Origin: Streptococcus constellatus
Lineage (GTDB): Bacteria > Bacillota > Bacilli > Lactobacillales > Streptococcaceae
Direction of reading: 5' to 3'
NCBI RefSeq assembly: GCF_902167705.1
Contig: NZ_CABHMZ010000026.1
Coordinates: 62,001-126,000, forward strand
Length of the DNA stretch: 64,000 nt
The translations under genes were made by a program, and so were the position numbers. Below are positions 1 to 10,639 of the stretch, one piece after another (within the stretch, counting starts at the first letter, position 1; each line of letters starts with the position of its first letter). The notes under the pieces are model-generated. The model did no database searches and was not told the DNA's origin. It was given only the letters and a program-made list of their open reading frames with translations.

Positions 1-251
1 TTGTCTGTTATTGTGCCTTCGTTGACTAATTTTGAGAGTGTCGCTTTTTCATTGGTGTGATTGACCTCAAACAGCTCCGCTTGGCTTTCCACAACTTTTA
101 CCACAGCTGCATTTCCTTTTTCCGTTACCGCTTCTTTTTGCTTGGTCAAATTCGGCACAAACAAGAGCATCAAAACACTAATGATAAGAAGCACGACTAA
201 CATTTCTACTAAAGTAAAACCTTTAACCTTCAAACTTTTTAATTTTTTCAT
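1..251 (-). CDS. comGC: ComGC/ComYC major competence pseudopilin, partial
   Basis: Main structural subunit of the competence (transformation) pilus, made as a prepilin, cleaved by a prepilin peptidase and assembled across the envelope. The visible N-terminus is short and lysine-rich, then has the type IV pilin cleavage motif KGFTLVEM followed by a hydrophobic helix. The ATG at 251 has a GGAGG ribosome site, and ATGA overlaps the comGB stop. Only about 83 codons are present because the window's left edge cuts the 3' end. It is the third gene of the minus-strand operon comGA-comGB-comGC. Confidence 0.93.
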   Translation of the reverse strand, partial: MKKLKSLKVKGFTLVEMLVVLLIISVLMLLFVPNLTKQKEAVTEKGNAAVVKVVESQAELFEVNHTNEKATLSKLVNEGTITD

Positions 252-1270
252 AATTGAACCTCCATATTTTGATAAATTGGCAGCAACATGGCTGCATATA
301 ACAATACAATCATCAAGGCCACAAAGACAAACACTAGTGGCTGAATAACATTCATTGCTTGATGAACACGTTTAAAAAATATCTCCCGTGTTTTTTGAGC
401 ATAAACTTCTAATTCACACCCCAATTTGGATTTCACTTCACCGTATTCAATTATCAAGCCTAATTCCTTTTTAAAAAATGGATAATATTTCACTACTTGT
501 GAAAATTCCTGACCATTTTGCAACGCAATTTCTAAATCTTTCCCAATTTCTTGGAACATAGCAGAGCGTTGCCCTTGCATCATCTGAAAAATCTGACTAA
601 GTTCTAAACCTTGACCAATCATATTTCCCCATTCTCTCGCATAATAAGCTGTCAAATACGTTTGAATAAAAGTGCCCAAAAAAGGAAGGCGAGCCAACAA
701 ACCAAAGGCTACTATTTTTGAGCTTTTTCTAAACCAATAAAAACCTATCGCGAACAAAACAAGGACTACTCCTAGTGACCCCAGAAAAATGTGCGGCAAC
801 TGACTAATCAGCTGCGTTGCTACATTTTGACGCTCTAACTGCGGAAGCAAATAATTGCGCAGCCCTAACATGATGAACACTAAAAAGATGAGTAAAATGA
901 ATGGATAAGTGGCTACCTCAATTAACTTTTTCTTGACTTTTGAGACATTTTCCAAGTATTCCTCAATCTTACTCAAGCTGAGTGAGAGATTTCCGTGTAA
1001 CTCCGCCAATGAAAGCTGTGTCACCACATTATCTGAAAAGCCTAAGCTTGCCATGATGTCTGAAAAAGGTTTTCCTGTTGCTAAACCCTCTTTCATCTTT
1101 TCTACATAAGCTTTTTCTAACAGGGCGCTCCGCTTCAAAAAGTCAATAATTTCTGCCAAATGAAAGCCGCTAGAAAAAAGATTATTCAGCAACTCTACGA
1201 CCTTTTTCTGCTTAACTGTGGATAATTTTTTCCGCTTCTGCCTGCTCAAGATTGATATGTCCTGCTGCAT
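248..1270 (-). CDS. comGB: ComGB/ComYB competence pilus membrane platform protein
   Basis: Polytopic inner-membrane protein of the type II secretion F family that forms the assembly platform for the competence pilus. It shows two T2SF-like repeats and three hydrophobic segments, roughly at residues 118-140, 170-190 and 315-335, ending with the family-like tail MLLPIYQNMEVQL. The ATG at 1270 (MQQDISILSRQ) was chosen because it fits the usual family N-terminus. An upstream ATG at 1333 is in frame but would lengthen the protein by 21 residues. The gene overlaps the end of comGA by about 59 nt, so it is probably translationally coupled. Confidence 0.9.
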   Translation of the reverse strand: MQQDISILSRQKRKKLSTVKQKKVVELLNNLFSSGFHLAEIIDFLKRSALLEKAYVEKMKEGLATGKPFSDIMASLGFSDNVVTQLSLAELHGNLSLSLSKIEEYLENVSKVKKKLIEVATYPFILLIFLVFIMLGLRNYLLPQLERQNVATQLISQLPHIFLGSLGVVLVLFAIGFYWFRKSSKIVAFGLLARLPFLGTFIQTYLTAYYAREWGNMIGQGLELSQIFQMMQGQRSAMFQEIGKDLEIALQNGQEFSQVVKYYPFFKKELGLIIEYGEVKSKLGCELEVYAQKTREIFFKRVHQAMNVIQPLVFVFVALMIVLLYAAMLLPIYQNMEVQL

Positions 1271-2153
1271 AAAGCTGATCAATCTGTCGATTCCAGTCGC
1301 TTGGCTCGTGTTCTTGATACTTTTCACTGACAAAATCCACTATTCCTCCTTTCGCAATTAAGCGTTGGTAACAAATCCCTTGCAAGACAATTTTCAGCTC
1401 TGCTTCTGTCACTCCCAATTCTAGCAACCGTTCATAGACACCTCGCACGCTTTTAGCATGAATCGTTGAAAAGACAGTCACTCCTGTCAAGCTAGCCCGT
1501 ACAACTGCCCGCGCCGTCTCCGCATCTCGGATTTCTCCGATAATCAATAAATCCGGTCGATGTCGAAGAGAGAGTTTAATCAAACCTTCATAAGTCAAAC
1601 CAATCGCTTCATTGAGTTGCAATTGCAACATGTCAGCTTGTTTAATTTCAACAGGGTCTTCAATGGACATGATTTGCTGACCAGCAAAACGCTCTTGAGC
1701 TAGTTGGTGCATGAGAGTCGTTTTGCCACTTCCTACCGGTCCTGAAAAAAGGTAAAGTCCGCGTTGTTTAAAGCATTCTTTCAACTCTGAAATTTGAGCA
1801 AACCAAAACTTCAACTCTGCTTCTTCATCATGCAATAGACGAATTACCAGACTTTCATATCCGCGATAATCCCCTACCGTTGACAATCGGAGTGACGCTT
1901 TCTTGTCACCATATCGATAATCGCAAGAACCGAGTTGGCTTCTACGTTTTTCGCCGACATTCATCCCAGCTGTAAACTTAAAATGACTAATCACCGCTGC
2001 CAGTTCTTCAAATGCATACTGTTGCATAAAACGCCGTTCATCACCAATTCGCATATACAGCTCGTACACATTTTCCTTTGGAACAAAATAAATGTCCTGC
2101 GCCTGTTCTTCCTTAGCTTGGCGAATAATAGCCTGTGCAATATTTTGAACCAT
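1212..2153 (-). CDS. comGA: ComGA/ComYA competence pilus assembly ATPase
   Basis: GspE/PilB-type secretion ATPase that powers competence pilus extension. The 313-residue length is normal for the streptococcal protein. The Walker A motif GPVGSGKTT lies near residue 137, a Walker B/Asp-box region RPDLLIIGEIRD near residue 200, and a His-box-like FSTIHAKS follows. The ATG at 2153 has a strong GAGGAGG ribosome site. It is the first gene of the operon, and a cin-box about 20 bp upstream indicates control by the competence sigma factor ComX. Confidence 0.95.
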   Translation of the reverse strand: MVQNIAQAIIRQAKEEQAQDIYFVPKENVYELYMRIGDERRFMQQYAFEELAAVISHFKFTAGMNVGEKRRSQLGSCDYRYGDKKASLRLSTVGDYRGYESLVIRLLHDEEAELKFWFAQISELKECFKQRGLYLFSGPVGSGKTTLMHQLAQERFAGQQIMSIEDPVEIKQADMLQLQLNEAIGLTYEGLIKLSLRHRPDLLIIGEIRDAETARAVVRASLTGVTVFSTIHAKSVRGVYERLLELGVTEAELKIVLQGICYQRLIAKGGIVDFVSEKYQEHEPSDWNRQIDQLYAAGHINLEQAEAEKIIHS

Positions 2154-2173
2154 ATCTCCTCCTCACTTTATAC

Positions 2174-2181
2174 TATTCGCA
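2174..2181 (-). promoter_or_regulatory. cin-box (ComX/SigX promoter) of the comG operon
   Basis: On the minus strand the sequence reads TGCGAATA, seven of eight matches to the streptococcal cin-box TACGAATA. It is preceded by a T-rich tract, as is typical of SigX promoters, and lies about 20 bp upstream of the comGA start. No convincing sigma-A promoter replaces it here. Confidence 0.8.
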
Positions 2182-2222
2182 GAAGAAAATAAAAAAATGA
2201 TGAAAAATCACCATTTTGTAAA

Positions 2223-2597
2223 TTATTTAAACGTTAGAGAGCAAGCACGATGTTCCTCTTCACTATTTTGTTTGTTATAGCCCGGTCTCCATTTCTCTTT
2301 AGGAATGGCACTATCATTTTCCAACAAAGCGAGAGAATGGTATTGCTGGACAGAATCACTACATTCCTCACACCAGCGCAAATCTCCTGCATCCCAAAAA
2401 ATAGACATTAAATCACTTCGACTTTTGTAGAAAGGAAAAGCAGCTGCTAACTTCAGCCATTGGCGCTTATAATACTTTAAAGTAGTATAATAGTCATCAA
2501 AATGTTGTACAGATACGATATTAGCTTCCCAATCATCAAAAAACCACCAAGGTTCATCTTTACCATACATTTCAATCACACAATACACCTGCTTCAC
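2223..2597 (-). CDS. DUF1033 family protein
   Basis: A 124-residue soluble protein rich in Trp, Tyr and Phe, with no membrane segment. It matches from memory the DUF1033 proteins found directly upstream of comGA/comYA in several streptococci. The function is unknown. Visible features are an N-terminal MKQVYCVIEMYG strand and a central CEEC pair that could bind metal, which is inference only. The start is ATG at 2597 with a GGGAGGTGAAG ribosome site. It is separated from comGA by the cin-box region, so constitutive and competence transcription are probably distinct. Confidence 0.8.
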   Translation of the reverse strand: MKQVYCVIEMYGKDEPWWFFDDWEANIVSVQHFDDYYTTLKYYKRQWLKLAAAFPFYKSRSDLMSIFWDAGDLRWCEECSDSVQQYHSLALLENDSAIPKEKWRPGYNKQNSEEEHRACSLTFK

Positions 2598-2731
2598 CTC
2601 CCTTTGTTCTGTTTATTATATCGAAAATGTCATAATTTTCAATAAATATGCTCCATTTTTTCGTCATTTGCTCAAAAATGTAGAAAAAGCGGCATTCTTC
2701 TGATGAGTGATTTCTCATTCATCAGATAAGA

Positions 2732-2757
2732 AAACGAGACTTTTCTAAGCCTCGTTT
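2732..2757 (-). terminator. Terminator after glnA
   Basis: The inverted repeat AAACGAG / CTCGTTT has a 12-nt loop and is followed on the minus strand by TTCTTATC. It sits just after the glnA stop codon, so it most likely ends the glnR-glnA transcript. Confidence 0.65.
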
Positions 2758-2765
2758 CCAACTTT

Positions 2766-4112
2766 TTAATACAAATCAAGGTAGTTATCTACTTCCCATT
2801 GGGAAACGAAAGTGGCATAGCTTGCCCATTCGATGCGTTTTGCTTCTACAAAACTTGTATAGATATGGCTACCCAAGGCAGCTTTTACAACTTCATCTTC
2901 TGTTAGTGCTTTCACTGCATTGTGGAGAGTAGACGGAAGGTCTGTAATACCCGCTTCTTTACGTTCTTCTGCTGTCATAACATAGATATTTTCTTCAATT
3001 GGAGCAGGTGCTTCAATTTTATTTTCAATCCCATGAAGTCCAACTTCAAGAAGAACCGCCATAGCAATATAAGGGTTAGCCATTGGATCAACAGAGCGCA
3101 ATTCCAAGCGTGTTCCCATACCGCGTGAAGCTGGTACACGAACAAGCGGAGAACGGTTCCGTCCTGCCCAAGCAATATACACAGGAGCTTCATAGCCAGG
3201 AACCAAACGTTTGTAAGAATTGACAGTCGGATTCATGATAGCTGTATAATTGTAAGCATGCTTAATCAGACCGCCAAGGAAATAATAGGCCGTTTTTGAT
3301 AATTGCATGCCATTTGGATCTTCTGGATCAAAGAAAGCATTTTGACCATCTTGATTAAAGAGTGACATGTTACAGTGCATACCTGAGCCGGCAATACCAA
3401 ATTTTGGTTTCGCCATAAAAGTAGCGTACAAACCATGCTTGCGGGCAATCGTCTTAACAACTAGCTTAAACAACTGAATCTTATCACAGGCACGGAGCAC
3501 TTCATCATATTTAAAGTCAATTTCGTGCTGACCGATAGCTACCTCATGGTGACTGGCTTCTACTTCAAATCCCATTGTTGTAAGGACATTGACGATTTCA
3601 CGGCGAGTATTGTCAGCCAGGTCAGTCGGAGCAAGGTCAAAATAGCCACCTTTATCATTTACCTCAAGAGTTGGGTCGCCATTTTCATCCAATTTGAAAA
3701 GGAAAAATTCTGGCTCAGGACCTAAATTAAAGGATTTGAATCCTAATTCTTCCATGTGACGCAAAGCACGTTTCAAATTTCCACGCGGATCCCCTTTAAA
3801 AGGCGTTCCTTCTGTTGTATAGACATCACAAATCAGTCCTGCGACACTTCCGTTTTCGTCTCCCCAAGGGAAAACCGTCCATGTATCCAAGTCAGGATAA
3901 AGATACATATCTGACTCGTTGATACGCACGAAACCTTCGATAGAAGAACCATCGAACATCACTTTATTGGATAAAACTTTATTCAGCTGTTCATCTGTCG
4001 CTGGAATTTCAACGTTTTTCATCGTTCCTAAAACATCCGAAAACATCAAACGGATAAAGGTAACATTTTTTTCTTTTACTTCGCGACGAATGTCAGCTAC
4101 TGTAATTGGCAT
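2766..4112 (-). CDS. glnA: Glutamine synthetase type I
   Basis: Makes glutamine from glutamate, ammonia and ATP, the central nitrogen assimilation step; it is a dodecamer in the cytoplasm. The protein is 448 residues, normal for the Gram-positive GSI-alpha type. Recognisable blocks are [10 protein letters not shown], the ammonium/metal site region [22 protein letters not shown] and [10 protein letters not shown]. The start was placed at ATG 4112 ([11 protein letters not shown]) with an AAGGAG ribosome site, because a longer in-frame reading from 4154 would overlap glnR and extend beyond the family's N-terminus. It forms an operon with glnR, whose regulator controls it and is itself sensed through feedback-inhibited GlnA. 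Confidence 0.97.
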   Translation of the reverse strand: MPITVADIRREVKEKNVTFIRLMFSDVLGTMKNVEIPATDEQLNKVLSNKVMFDGSSIEGFVRINESDMYLYPDLDTWTVFPWGDENGSVAGLICDVYTTEGTPFKGDPRGNLKRALRHMEELGFKSFNLGPEPEFFLFKLDENGDPTLEVNDKGGYFDLAPTDLADNTRREIVNVLTTMGFEVEASHHEVAIGQHEIDFKYDEVLRACDKIQLFKLVVKTIARKHGLYATFMAKPKFGIAGSGMHCNMSLFNQDGQNAFFDPEDPNGMQLSKTAYYFLGGLIKHAYNYTAIMNPTVNSYKRLVPGYEAPVYIAWAGRNRSPLVRVPASRGMGTRLELRSVDPMANPYIAMAVLLEVGLHGIENKIEAPAPIEENIYVMTAEERKEAGITDLPSTLHNAVKALTEDEVVKAALGSHIYTSFVEAKRIEWASYATFVSQWEVDNYLDLY

Positions 4113-4150
4113 GAGTATCTCCTTATGAAATTTAAAAAAATTGATATTGG

Positions 4151-4510
4151 TCAATGCATCCGACCAAATGGTGGAAGGGAAGAAGCAAAGCGACCTTGTT
4201 GTAAAATGTCTTTATGAAGGGCTCGACGAACATCTTTCTCGCTCACCGGCTTTTTATATTTCGCTTCGCGCTCAGCATACTTCCGCTTAATCGCAGCGAT
4301 ATTGTAACCTTCTGAAATATAATCTTTAATCTCCAATAAGCGATCCATATCATTTAATGAATACATGCGGCGATTTCCTTCATTTCGATCAGGCTTAATC
4401 AATTCTTGATCTTCATAATAACGAATCTGACGTGCTGTCAAATCCGTCAATTTCATAACGCTACCAATGGGAAAAACAGCCATATTGCGACGAAATTCCT
4501 TTTCCTTCAT
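4151..4510 (-). CDS. glnR: Nitrogen regulator GlnR
   Basis: MerR-family repressor that acts with feedback-inhibited glutamine synthetase to repress glnRA and other nitrogen genes when glutamine is plentiful. The 119-residue length is normal. A winged helix-turn-helix at residues 15-80 includes [19 protein letters not shown], and the C-terminal tail ends SLPPFGRMH, the segment that in Bacillus is needed for interaction with GlnA. The operator and promoter immediately upstream imply autoregulation. Confidence 0.96.
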   Translation of the reverse strand: MKEKEFRRNMAVFPIGSVMKLTDLTARQIRYYEDQELIKPDRNEGNRRMYSLNDMDRLLEIKDYISEGYNIAAIKRKYAEREAKYKKPVSEKDVRRALHKDILQQGRFASSLPPFGRMH

Positions 4511-4533
4511 TGCAAATTCCTTTCTTATGCTCT

Positions 4534-4562
4534 ATTATAATCTGAAAAAATTTCTATGTCAA
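4534..4562 (-). promoter_or_regulatory. Sigma-A promoter of glnRA
   Basis: On the minus strand there is a perfect -35 box TTGACA (4557-4562) and a perfect -10 box TATAAT (4534-4539), separated by 17 bp. The glnR start at 4510 is just downstream. The consensus strength is unusual for the host part of this window and fits a gene pair that depends on repression for control. Confidence 0.88.
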
Positions 4563-4569
4563 GAATTCA

Positions 4570-4586
4570 TGTTATATTTTCTGACA
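4570..4586. promoter_or_regulatory. GlnR operator
   Basis: The 17-bp sequence TGTTATATTTTCTGACA matches the GlnR/TnrA consensus TGTNA-N7-TNACA exactly and is a near palindrome. It lies 8 bp upstream of the -35 box of the glnRA promoter, so binding would block or disturb RNA polymerase there. Its right end abuts the stop codon of the upstream membrane protein gene. Confidence 0.85.
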
Positions 4587-5117
4587 TCATTCTTCGTTTT
4601 TTAATTTTAACACCTTCCGCAGACGATCCACATCAGAATTGACCAGACTGGCAACGAATACACCCATAAAGGTTTCAAATACCCGTGCAAAAACATATAA
4701 AATAGTCTCTCCTGTCGGAATGGACAAGGTAATGATTAACATGGCAGAAACGCCACCAATTACCCCCGCCTTGTTGTTCATAGCAACATTTGTCATAATC
4801 GTTAGCATAGTACAAATAGGAACGACTAACAAAGTTACCCAAAACTGCTCATGAAACAGATTATTGATAAGAAAGAAGAGCAAGGCATAGAAACCGCCAA
4901 TGCTATTCCCTAAAATACGAGAGGTCCCAAAATGAACGCTCTTATCAAAGTCTTCGCGCAGACTGAAAACGGTCGTCAGAGCACCAATCTGTAACCCTTT
5001 CCAGCCAAAAAGCCCAAAGACAAGAAGAACGATAAAAACGGCAACTCCTGTCTTAAAGGTCCGCATTCCTAATTTAAATTTCGATTTATCAAATTTGTAC
5101 TTCTTAAAATAACCCAT
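4587..5117 (-). CDS. Aromatic acid exporter-like (ArAE_1/FUSC) membrane protein
   Basis: A 176-residue protein with four or five hydrophobic segments at about residues 22-50, 73-88, 93-110, 115-133 and 140-160, and a short basic cytoplasmic tail RLRKVLKLKNEE. It resembles the N-terminal membrane part of the aromatic acid exporter family (PF06081), and an equivalent gene sits between pgk and glnR in pneumococcus. The usual C-terminal soluble domain of longer family members is absent. Substrate and function are unknown. The stop codon abuts the GlnR operator, but nothing shows that GlnR regulates this gene. Confidence 0.75.
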   Translation of the reverse strand: MGYFKKYKFDKSKFKLGMRTFKTGVAVFIVLLVFGLFGWKGLQIGALTTVFSLREDFDKSVHFGTSRILGNSIGGFYALLFFLINNLFHEQFWVTLLVVPICTMLTIMTNVAMNNKAGVIGGVSAMLIITLSIPTGETILYVFARVFETFMGVFVASLVNSDVDRLRKVLKLKNEE

Positions 5118-5304
5118 TCATGCATTTCCTTTTATCTTTATTCTAACATATTTTAGAGAAAAGATAATAATGATTACAAGAAATGAAAACAATTTCTTTT
5201 CATTCTAAAAAGCGGAAACATGTTCCACAAGTCCTAACTGCAACTTTCAAGCACTGCTGTGAGCAATCAGCTACTGCAGTCATCATTTATGATTACATAA
5301 ATTT

Positions 5305-5332
5305 GAGACTGGAAATTTTTTGTTCCAGTCTC
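5305..5332. terminator. Strong bidirectional hairpin
   Basis: A perfect 10-bp inverted repeat GAGACTGGAA / TTCCAGTCTC with an 8-nt T-rich loop. It lies between pgk and the exporter-like gene, both on the minus strand. A minus-strand terminator for pgk read-through is the likeliest role, though the T tract is weak. Confidence 0.5.
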
Positions 5333-5442
5333 CTTTAGAATTATTGTTCAGTAAGTGCTACAAGTCCTTACAGTACTTTATCTTTACCTCCACTGATTTT
5401 CTTAGCTCACTTCGTTTCGCGGAAAATCTAGCGTATGCACTA

Positions 5443-5469
5443 GAAAAGAGCTGACATCCAGCTCTTTTC
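5443..5469 (-). terminator. Probable pgk terminator
   Basis: A perfect 10-bp stem GAAAAGAGCT / AGCTCTTTTC with a 7-nt loop, about 165 bp after the pgk stop. The arm itself provides the TTTTC run after the stem on the minus strand. Confidence 0.6.
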
Positions 5470-5631
5470 ATCTACTTATATCCCAGTAGCTAAATGGCAG
5501 TTCACTGCGCGAAGCTCGTGACCAACCTATTCAGCCTTGCGGGGTTCAACCCTTCCAGTGGATGAGTTGAAGTTGTCACCTAAAAATCCGAAGTGACAAT
5601 CTACGAAATCAAAGATTTCTGACTGACCACC

Positions 5632-6831
5632 TTATTTTTCTGTCAAAGCAGCCAATCCTAGCAATACTTTACCTTCAAGAAGCTCCATGCTTGCGCCTCC
5701 GCCTGTAGAAATCCATGAGAATTTGTCTGCACGACCAAGGTTGATAGCTGCAGCTGCTGAGTCACCACCACCGATGATAGATTTCACGCCTGGTTGTTTC
5801 ACAATAGCGTCCATAACACCGATTGTACCAGCTTGGAAGTCAGGATTTTCAAAGACACCCATTGGACCATTCCAAACAACTGTTTTCGCACCAGTTAATT
5901 CTTGGTCAAATTTAGCGATTGATTTAGGACCAATATCAAGTCCAAGGAAACCAGGGTCTACTGCTTCACCTTCAGTATCTTTCACTTCAGTGTAGTCCGC
6001 AAAAGCATTTGCTTCTTTAGAGTCAACTGGCAAAATGAGTTTACCGTTTGATTTTTCAAGAAGAGCTTTTGCAACATCCAATTTATCTTCTTCAACAAGT
6101 GAGTTACCGATTTCGATACCTTGAGCTTTGTAGAAAGTGTAAGTCATACCACCACCGATAAGGACTTTATCAGCTTTTTCAAGAAGATTTTCGATAACAC
6201 CGATCTTGTCAGAAACTTTTGAACCACCAAGGATGGCTACGAATGGACGAACTGGATTTTCAACAGCTTCTTTGATATAAGCAATTTCGTTTTCAAGAAG
6301 GAAACCTGCAACTGCTTTTTCAACGTTTGCTGAGATACCAACATTAGATGCGTGCGCACGGTGAGCTGTACCAAATGCATCATTTACAAAGATACCGTCT
6401 CCAAGGCTTGCCCAATATTTACCAAGTTCTGGATCGTTTTTAGATTCTTTCTTGCCATCTACATCTTCGAAGCGAGTGTTTTCAACCAAAAGGACTTCAC
6501 CGTCTTTAAGAGCATTGATAGCTGCTTCAAGCTCTGCTCCACGAGTCACTCCTGGAAGGAAAGCAACATCTTGACCTAATTTTTTAGCTAAATCAGCCGC
6601 AACTGGTGCAAGAGATTTACCTTCTTTATCAGCTTCTTCTTTCACACGTCCAAGGTGAGAAAAGAGAACAGCGCGTCCACCTTGTTCAAGGATGTACTTA
6701 ATTGTTGGAAGAGCAGCTGAGATACGGTTATCATTTGTGATAACTCCGTCTTTAAGCGGCACATTGAAATCAACGCGAACAAGGACTTTTTTACCTTTTA
6801 ATTCAACGTCTTTAACAGTAAGTTTTGCCAT
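5632..6831 (-). CDS. pgk: Phosphoglycerate kinase
   Basis: Glycolytic enzyme converting 1,3-bisphosphoglycerate and ADP to 3-phosphoglycerate and ATP in the cytoplasm. The 399-residue length is normal. The N-terminal substrate region [14 protein letters not shown], the HLGR loop (FSHLGR), the hinge region [11 protein letters not shown] and the C-terminal nucleotide loop [11 protein letters not shown] are all present. The ATG at 6831 has an AAAGGAG ribosome site, and a TATAAT box lies upstream at 6868-6873. It is a single-gene transcript bounded by terminators. Confidence 0.97.
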   Translation of the reverse strand: MAKLTVKDVELKGKKVLVRVDFNVPLKDGVITNDNRISAALPTIKYILEQGGRAVLFSHLGRVKEEADKEGKSLAPVAADLAKKLGQDVAFLPGVTRGAELEAAINALKDGEVLLVENTRFEDVDGKKESKNDPELGKYWASLGDGIFVNDAFGTAHRAHASNVGISANVEKAVAGFLLENEIAYIKEAVENPVRPFVAILGGSKVSDKIGVIENLLEKADKVLIGGGMTYTFYKAQGIEIGNSLVEEDKLDVAKALLEKSNGKLILPVDSKEANAFADYTEVKDTEGEAVDPGFLGLDIGPKSIAKFDQELTGAKTVVWNGPMGVFENPDFQAGTIGVMDAIVKQPGVKSIIGGGDSAAAAINLGRADKFSWISTGGGASMELLEGKVLLGLAALTEK

Positions 6832-6936
6832 GTTACAAAAACTCCTTTTTCTATTTTATACGAAACTATTATATCATATTTTCTAAAAGTTTTCTTGATA
6901 TAAGGAAAGTTTTCACAAAATAATTTTGAATATGAA

Positions 6937-6962
6937 AAGAGCCGAGAAAACTCGACTCTTTA
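6937..6962 (-). terminator. rpoBC terminator
   Basis: On the minus strand, directly at the rpoC stop, the arms AAAGAGTCGAG and CTCGGCTCTTT form a stem with a TTTT loop and one G-U pair. This fits the end of the rpoB-rpoC transcript. Confidence 0.75.
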
Positions 6963-9900
6963 TTATTCTGCTGAAGATATTTCTTCAACCATTTCTGTTG
7001 CAGTTGTGTCTTCGATAATTTCAACTTCATTGACAGCTTGCGGTTCAAGGTTACGGTAACGAGCCATACCTGTACCAGCTGGGATGATTTTACCAATGAT
7101 AACATTTTCCTTCAAACCAAGCAGATGATCTTTCTTACCACGGATAGCCGCGTCCGTCAGAACACGAGTGGTTTCTTGGAAGGAAGCAGCTGATAGGAAG
7201 CTATTGGTTTCCAGAGAGGCCTTGGTAATTCCCATAAGGACTGGACGAGCAGTCGCAGGAACTCCTCCAGAGATAACCACATCACGGTTAGCATCAGTAA
7301 AGTCTGTGATATCCATGAGTGTACCCATGAGAAGGTCTGTGTCTCCTGGATCCATGACACGCACTTTACGAATCATTTGACGAACCATTACCTCGATGTG
7401 TTTGTCACCGATTTCTACCCCTTGGCTGCGGTAAACTTTTTGTACTTCAGCCAGCAGGTAAGTTTCAACAGACAAGACATCACGGACAGCCAATAAATGT
7501 TTCGGTTGGATAGAACCTTCTGTTAGTGCTGCCCCACGAGAAACTTGGTCGCCTACAGCCACTTTCATGCGAGCTGTAAATGGTACAACGTATTCTCCTT
7601 CACCAGTTGCACCCTTAACAAAGACTTTCTTGGTTCGAGTGGAAGCATCTTCTTCAATCGCAGTAACTTCACCTTTAACTTCTGTGATGACTGCTTCCCC
7701 TTTCGGATTGCGAGCTTCAAAGATTTCTTGAACCCGAGGAAGACCTTGAGTGATATCCGTATTAGAAGCAACACCACCCGTGTGGAAAGTACGCATGGTA
7801 AGCTGTGTACCAGGTTCACCGATAGATTGGGCAGCAATCGTTCCGACTGCTTCACCAACTTCAACTGCGTCACCCGTTGCCAAGTTGATACCGTAACAAC
7901 GACGGCAGACACCATGACGTGTATTACATGTAAAGACAGAGCGAATAGTGACTTCTTCAACACCAGCGTTGACAATTTCACGCGCCATATCCTCTGTAAT
8001 CAATACATCTGGACCAACGATGATTTCACCTGTTTCAGGATGTTTAACCGTTTTCTTCGTATAACGACCAATCAAACGTTCTTCTAACGGCTCAATCATT
8101 TCTTTACCGTCAGTAATAGAGCGAATCACAAGACCACGATCCGTACCACAGTCGTCTTCACGAATGATAACATCTTGCGCCACATCAACCAAACGACGAG
8201 TCAAATAACCTGAGTCGGCAGTCTTAAGGGCTGTGTCGGTCATCCCTTTACGAGCACCGTGAGTAGAGAAGAACATTTCCAAAACAGACAGACCTTCACG
8301 GAAGTTAGATAAAATCGGCAATTCCATGATACGTCCGTTCGGAGCCGCCATCAAACCACGCATACCAGCAAGTTGCGAGAAGTTAGAGATATTACCACGG
8401 GCTCCAGAGTCCATCATCATAACGATTGGGTTCTTAGGATCTTGATTAGCAATCAAACGTTTTTCTAACTTTTCACGAGCTGCACGCCACTCAGCTGTAA
8501 CCGCGTTATAGCGCTCATCGTCTGTAATCATACCACGACGGAATTGTTTCGTGATTTGTTCCACACGTTTGTGAGACTCTTCGATAATTTCTGCCTTGTC
8601 TTCAACGACTGGAATATCAGCAATCCCTACAGTCAAGCCAGCAAGTGTTGAATGATGATAACCAAGATCTTTCAGACGGTCAAGGAAAGCAGAGGTTTCA
8701 GTTGTACGGAAGCGTTTGAAGATTTCAGCGATGATATTTCCAAGATTTTTCTTCTTGAATGGCACATTTAATTCAAGTTTGCTGATGGCTTCTTTGACAT
8801 CTTGACCAGGCTCTAAGAAGTATTTAGCTGGCACACCTTCTGCCATGTTTGAGGCATTTGGCTCTTGCAAATATGGCAATTCATCTGGCATGATATCATT
8901 GAAAAGAATCTTACCAACTGTTGTCAAGAGAATCTTGTGTTTTTGATCTTCTGTCCATGGTTTGTTTAAACTATCCGTCGCAATCCCAACACGCGTATGT
9001 AAGTGAACATAGCCATTGCGGAGAGCCATTACAGCTTCATCACGGTCTTTAAAGACCATTCCTTCTCCTTCACGACCAGCTTCTTCCATAGTCAGGTAGT
9101 AGTTCCCCAAGACCATATCCTGTGAAGGTGTTACTACTGGCTTCCCGTCTTTTGGATTGAGGATGTGTTCAGCAGCTAGCATGAGAATCCGTGCTTCTGC
9201 TTGAGCTTCTTCTGACAACGGCACGTGAATCGCCATTTGGTCTCCGTCAAAGTCGGCATTATAGGCCTCACACACAAGCGGGTGCAAGCGAAGAGCTTTC
9301 CCGTCAATCAAGACTGGCTCAAATGCTTGAATCCCTAATCTGTGAAGCGTCGGTGCGCGGTTAAGGAGCACTGGGTGTTCTTTAATGACATCTTCTAAGA
9401 TATCCCAAATGCGTTCATCATTCCGCTCTACCAAACGCTTAGCAGCTTTGACATTTTGCACAATATCACGCGCGACAATTTCACGCATGACAAACGGTTT
9501 GAAAAGCTCAATAGCCATTTCACGCGGCACACCACATTGGTACATCTTGAGTGTCGGACCAACTGCAATAACCGAACGTCCTGAGAAATCAACCCGTTTT
9601 CCGAGCAAGTTTTGACGGAAACGACCTTGTTTTCCTTTGAGCATGTGGCTCAATGATTTGAGCGGACGGCTACCTGGTCCAGTAATTGGACGACCACGAC
9701 GACCATTGTCAATCAGAGCATCAACCGCTTCTTGCAACATCCGCTTTTCATTTTGCACAATGATTCCAGGAGCATTTAATTCCAAAAGACGTGCCAAACG
9801 ATTATTACGATTGATAACACGACGGTAAAGGTCGTTCAAGTCAGAAGAGGCGAAGCGTCCACCGTCCAACTGAAGCATTGGACGCAAGTCTGGCGGAATA

Positions 9901-10601
9901 ACTGGCAAGATGTTTAAGACCATCCATTCTGGTTTGTTACCAGATTTTTGGAAAGCATCTAAAACATCCAAACGACGAATAGCTTTTACGCGCTTTTGCC
10001 CAGTTGCTGTTTTTAATTCTTCTTTGAGCTCTGCAATTTCTTTTTCCAAATCTACTTGTTTCAAGAGATCTTGGATTGCTTCAGCTCCCATTTTTGCAAC
10101 AAAGGAACCTTGACCATATTCACGTAAGCGTTCACGATATTCCCGCTCCGTCATAATGGATTTGTGCTCAAGCGGCGTATCTTTTGGATCAATCACCACA
10201 TAAGCTGCAAAATAGATGACTTCTTCAAGAGCACGAGGACTCATATCCAAGGTCAAGCCCATTCGGCTTGGGATTCCTTTAAAATACCAAATATGAGAAA
10301 CTGGCGCCTTTAGCTCAATATGCCCCATGCGTTCACGACGAACTTTGGTACGAGTTACTTCAACACCACAACGGTCACAAATGATTCCTTTATAACGAAT
10401 CCGTTTATATTTTCCACACGCACATTCCCAGTCTTTCGTAGGACCAAAGATGACTTCATCAAAAAGCCCTTCGCGTTCTGGTTTTAGTGTGCGGTAGTTA
10501 ATTGTTTCAGGTTTCTTCACTTCCCCGTAAGACCAAGAGCGGACTTTACTAGGAGAAGCTAGGGTGATTTGCATACTTTGAAAACGATTTACATCAACCA
10601 C
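6963..10601 (-). CDS. rpoC: DNA-directed RNA polymerase subunit beta'
   Basis: Largest core subunit of RNA polymerase, forming the catalytic Mg-binding clamp side. The 1212-residue length is normal for streptococci. The N-terminal zinc-binding cluster [19 protein letters not shown], the catalytic NADFDGDQM and the bridge-helix/trigger-loop region [16 protein letters not shown] are intact. Translation starts at a GTG (10601). The gene is 38 nt after rpoB and clearly co-transcribed. No truncation or frameshift is seen. Confidence 0.98.
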   Translation of the reverse strand: MVDVNRFQSMQITLASPSKVRSWSYGEVKKPETINYRTLKPEREGLFDEVIFGPTKDWECACGKYKRIRYKGIICDRCGVEVTRTKVRRERMGHIELKAPVSHIWYFKGIPSRMGLTLDMSPRALEEVIYFAAYVVIDPKDTPLEHKSIMTEREYRERLREYGQGSFVAKMGAEAIQDLLKQVDLEKEIAELKEELKTATGQKRVKAIRRLDVLDAFQKSGNKPEWMVLNILPVIPPDLRPMLQLDGGRFASSDLNDLYRRVINRNNRLARLLELNAPGIIVQNEKRMLQEAVDALIDNGRRGRPITGPGSRPLKSLSHMLKGKQGRFRQNLLGKRVDFSGRSVIAVGPTLKMYQCGVPREMAIELFKPFVMREIVARDIVQNVKAAKRLVERNDERIWDILEDVIKEHPVLLNRAPTLHRLGIQAFEPVLIDGKALRLHPLVCEAYNADFDGDQMAIHVPLSEEAQAEARILMLAAEHILNPKDGKPVVTPSQDMVLGNYYLTMEEAGREGEGMVFKDRDEAVMALRNGYVHLHTRVGIATDSLNKPWTEDQKHKILLTTVGKILFNDIMPDELPYLQEPNASNMAEGVPAKYFLEPGQDVKEAISKLELNVPFKKKNLGNIIAEIFKRFRTTETSAFLDRLKDLGYHHSTLAGLTVGIADIPVVEDKAEIIEESHKRVEQITKQFRRGMITDDERYNAVTAEWRAAREKLEKRLIANQDPKNPIVMMMDSGARGNISNFSQLAGMRGLMAAPNGRIMELPILSNFREGLSVLEMFFSTHGARKGMTDTALKTADSGYLTRRLVDVAQDVIIREDDCGTDRGLVIRSITDGKEMIEPLEERLIGRYTKKTVKHPETGEIIVGPDVLITEDMAREIVNAGVEEVTIRSVFTCNTRHGVCRRCYGINLATGDAVEVGEAVGTIAAQSIGEPGTQLTMRTFHTGGVASNTDITQGLPRVQEIFEARNPKGEAVITEVKGEVTAIEEDASTRTKKVFVKGATGEGEYVVPFTARMKVAVGDQVSRGAALTEGSIQPKHLLAVRDVLSVETYLLAEVQKVYRSQGVEIGDKHIEVMVRQMIRKVRVMDPGDTDLLMGTLMDITDFTDANRDVVISGGVPATARPVLMGITKASLETNSFLSAASFQETTRVLTDAAIRGKKDHLLGLKENVIIGKIIPAGTGMARYRNLEPQAVNEVEIIEDTTATEMVEEISSAE

Positions 10602-10639
10602 TATTTCTTACCTTTCTTTATTATCTATTGAATCAGTTC

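Larger units (their letters stand above)
5118..5631. other. Intergenic region with two terminators and a dispersed repeat
   Basis: No gene of normal quality is visible. The stretch holds two strong hairpins listed separately (5305-5332 and 5443-5469). It also contains a segment around 5262-5280 that resembles sequence after tyrS, and a further inverted repeat TTGTCAC...GTGACAA near 5575-5601. The sequence looks like degenerate non-coding DNA. Confidence 0.6.
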
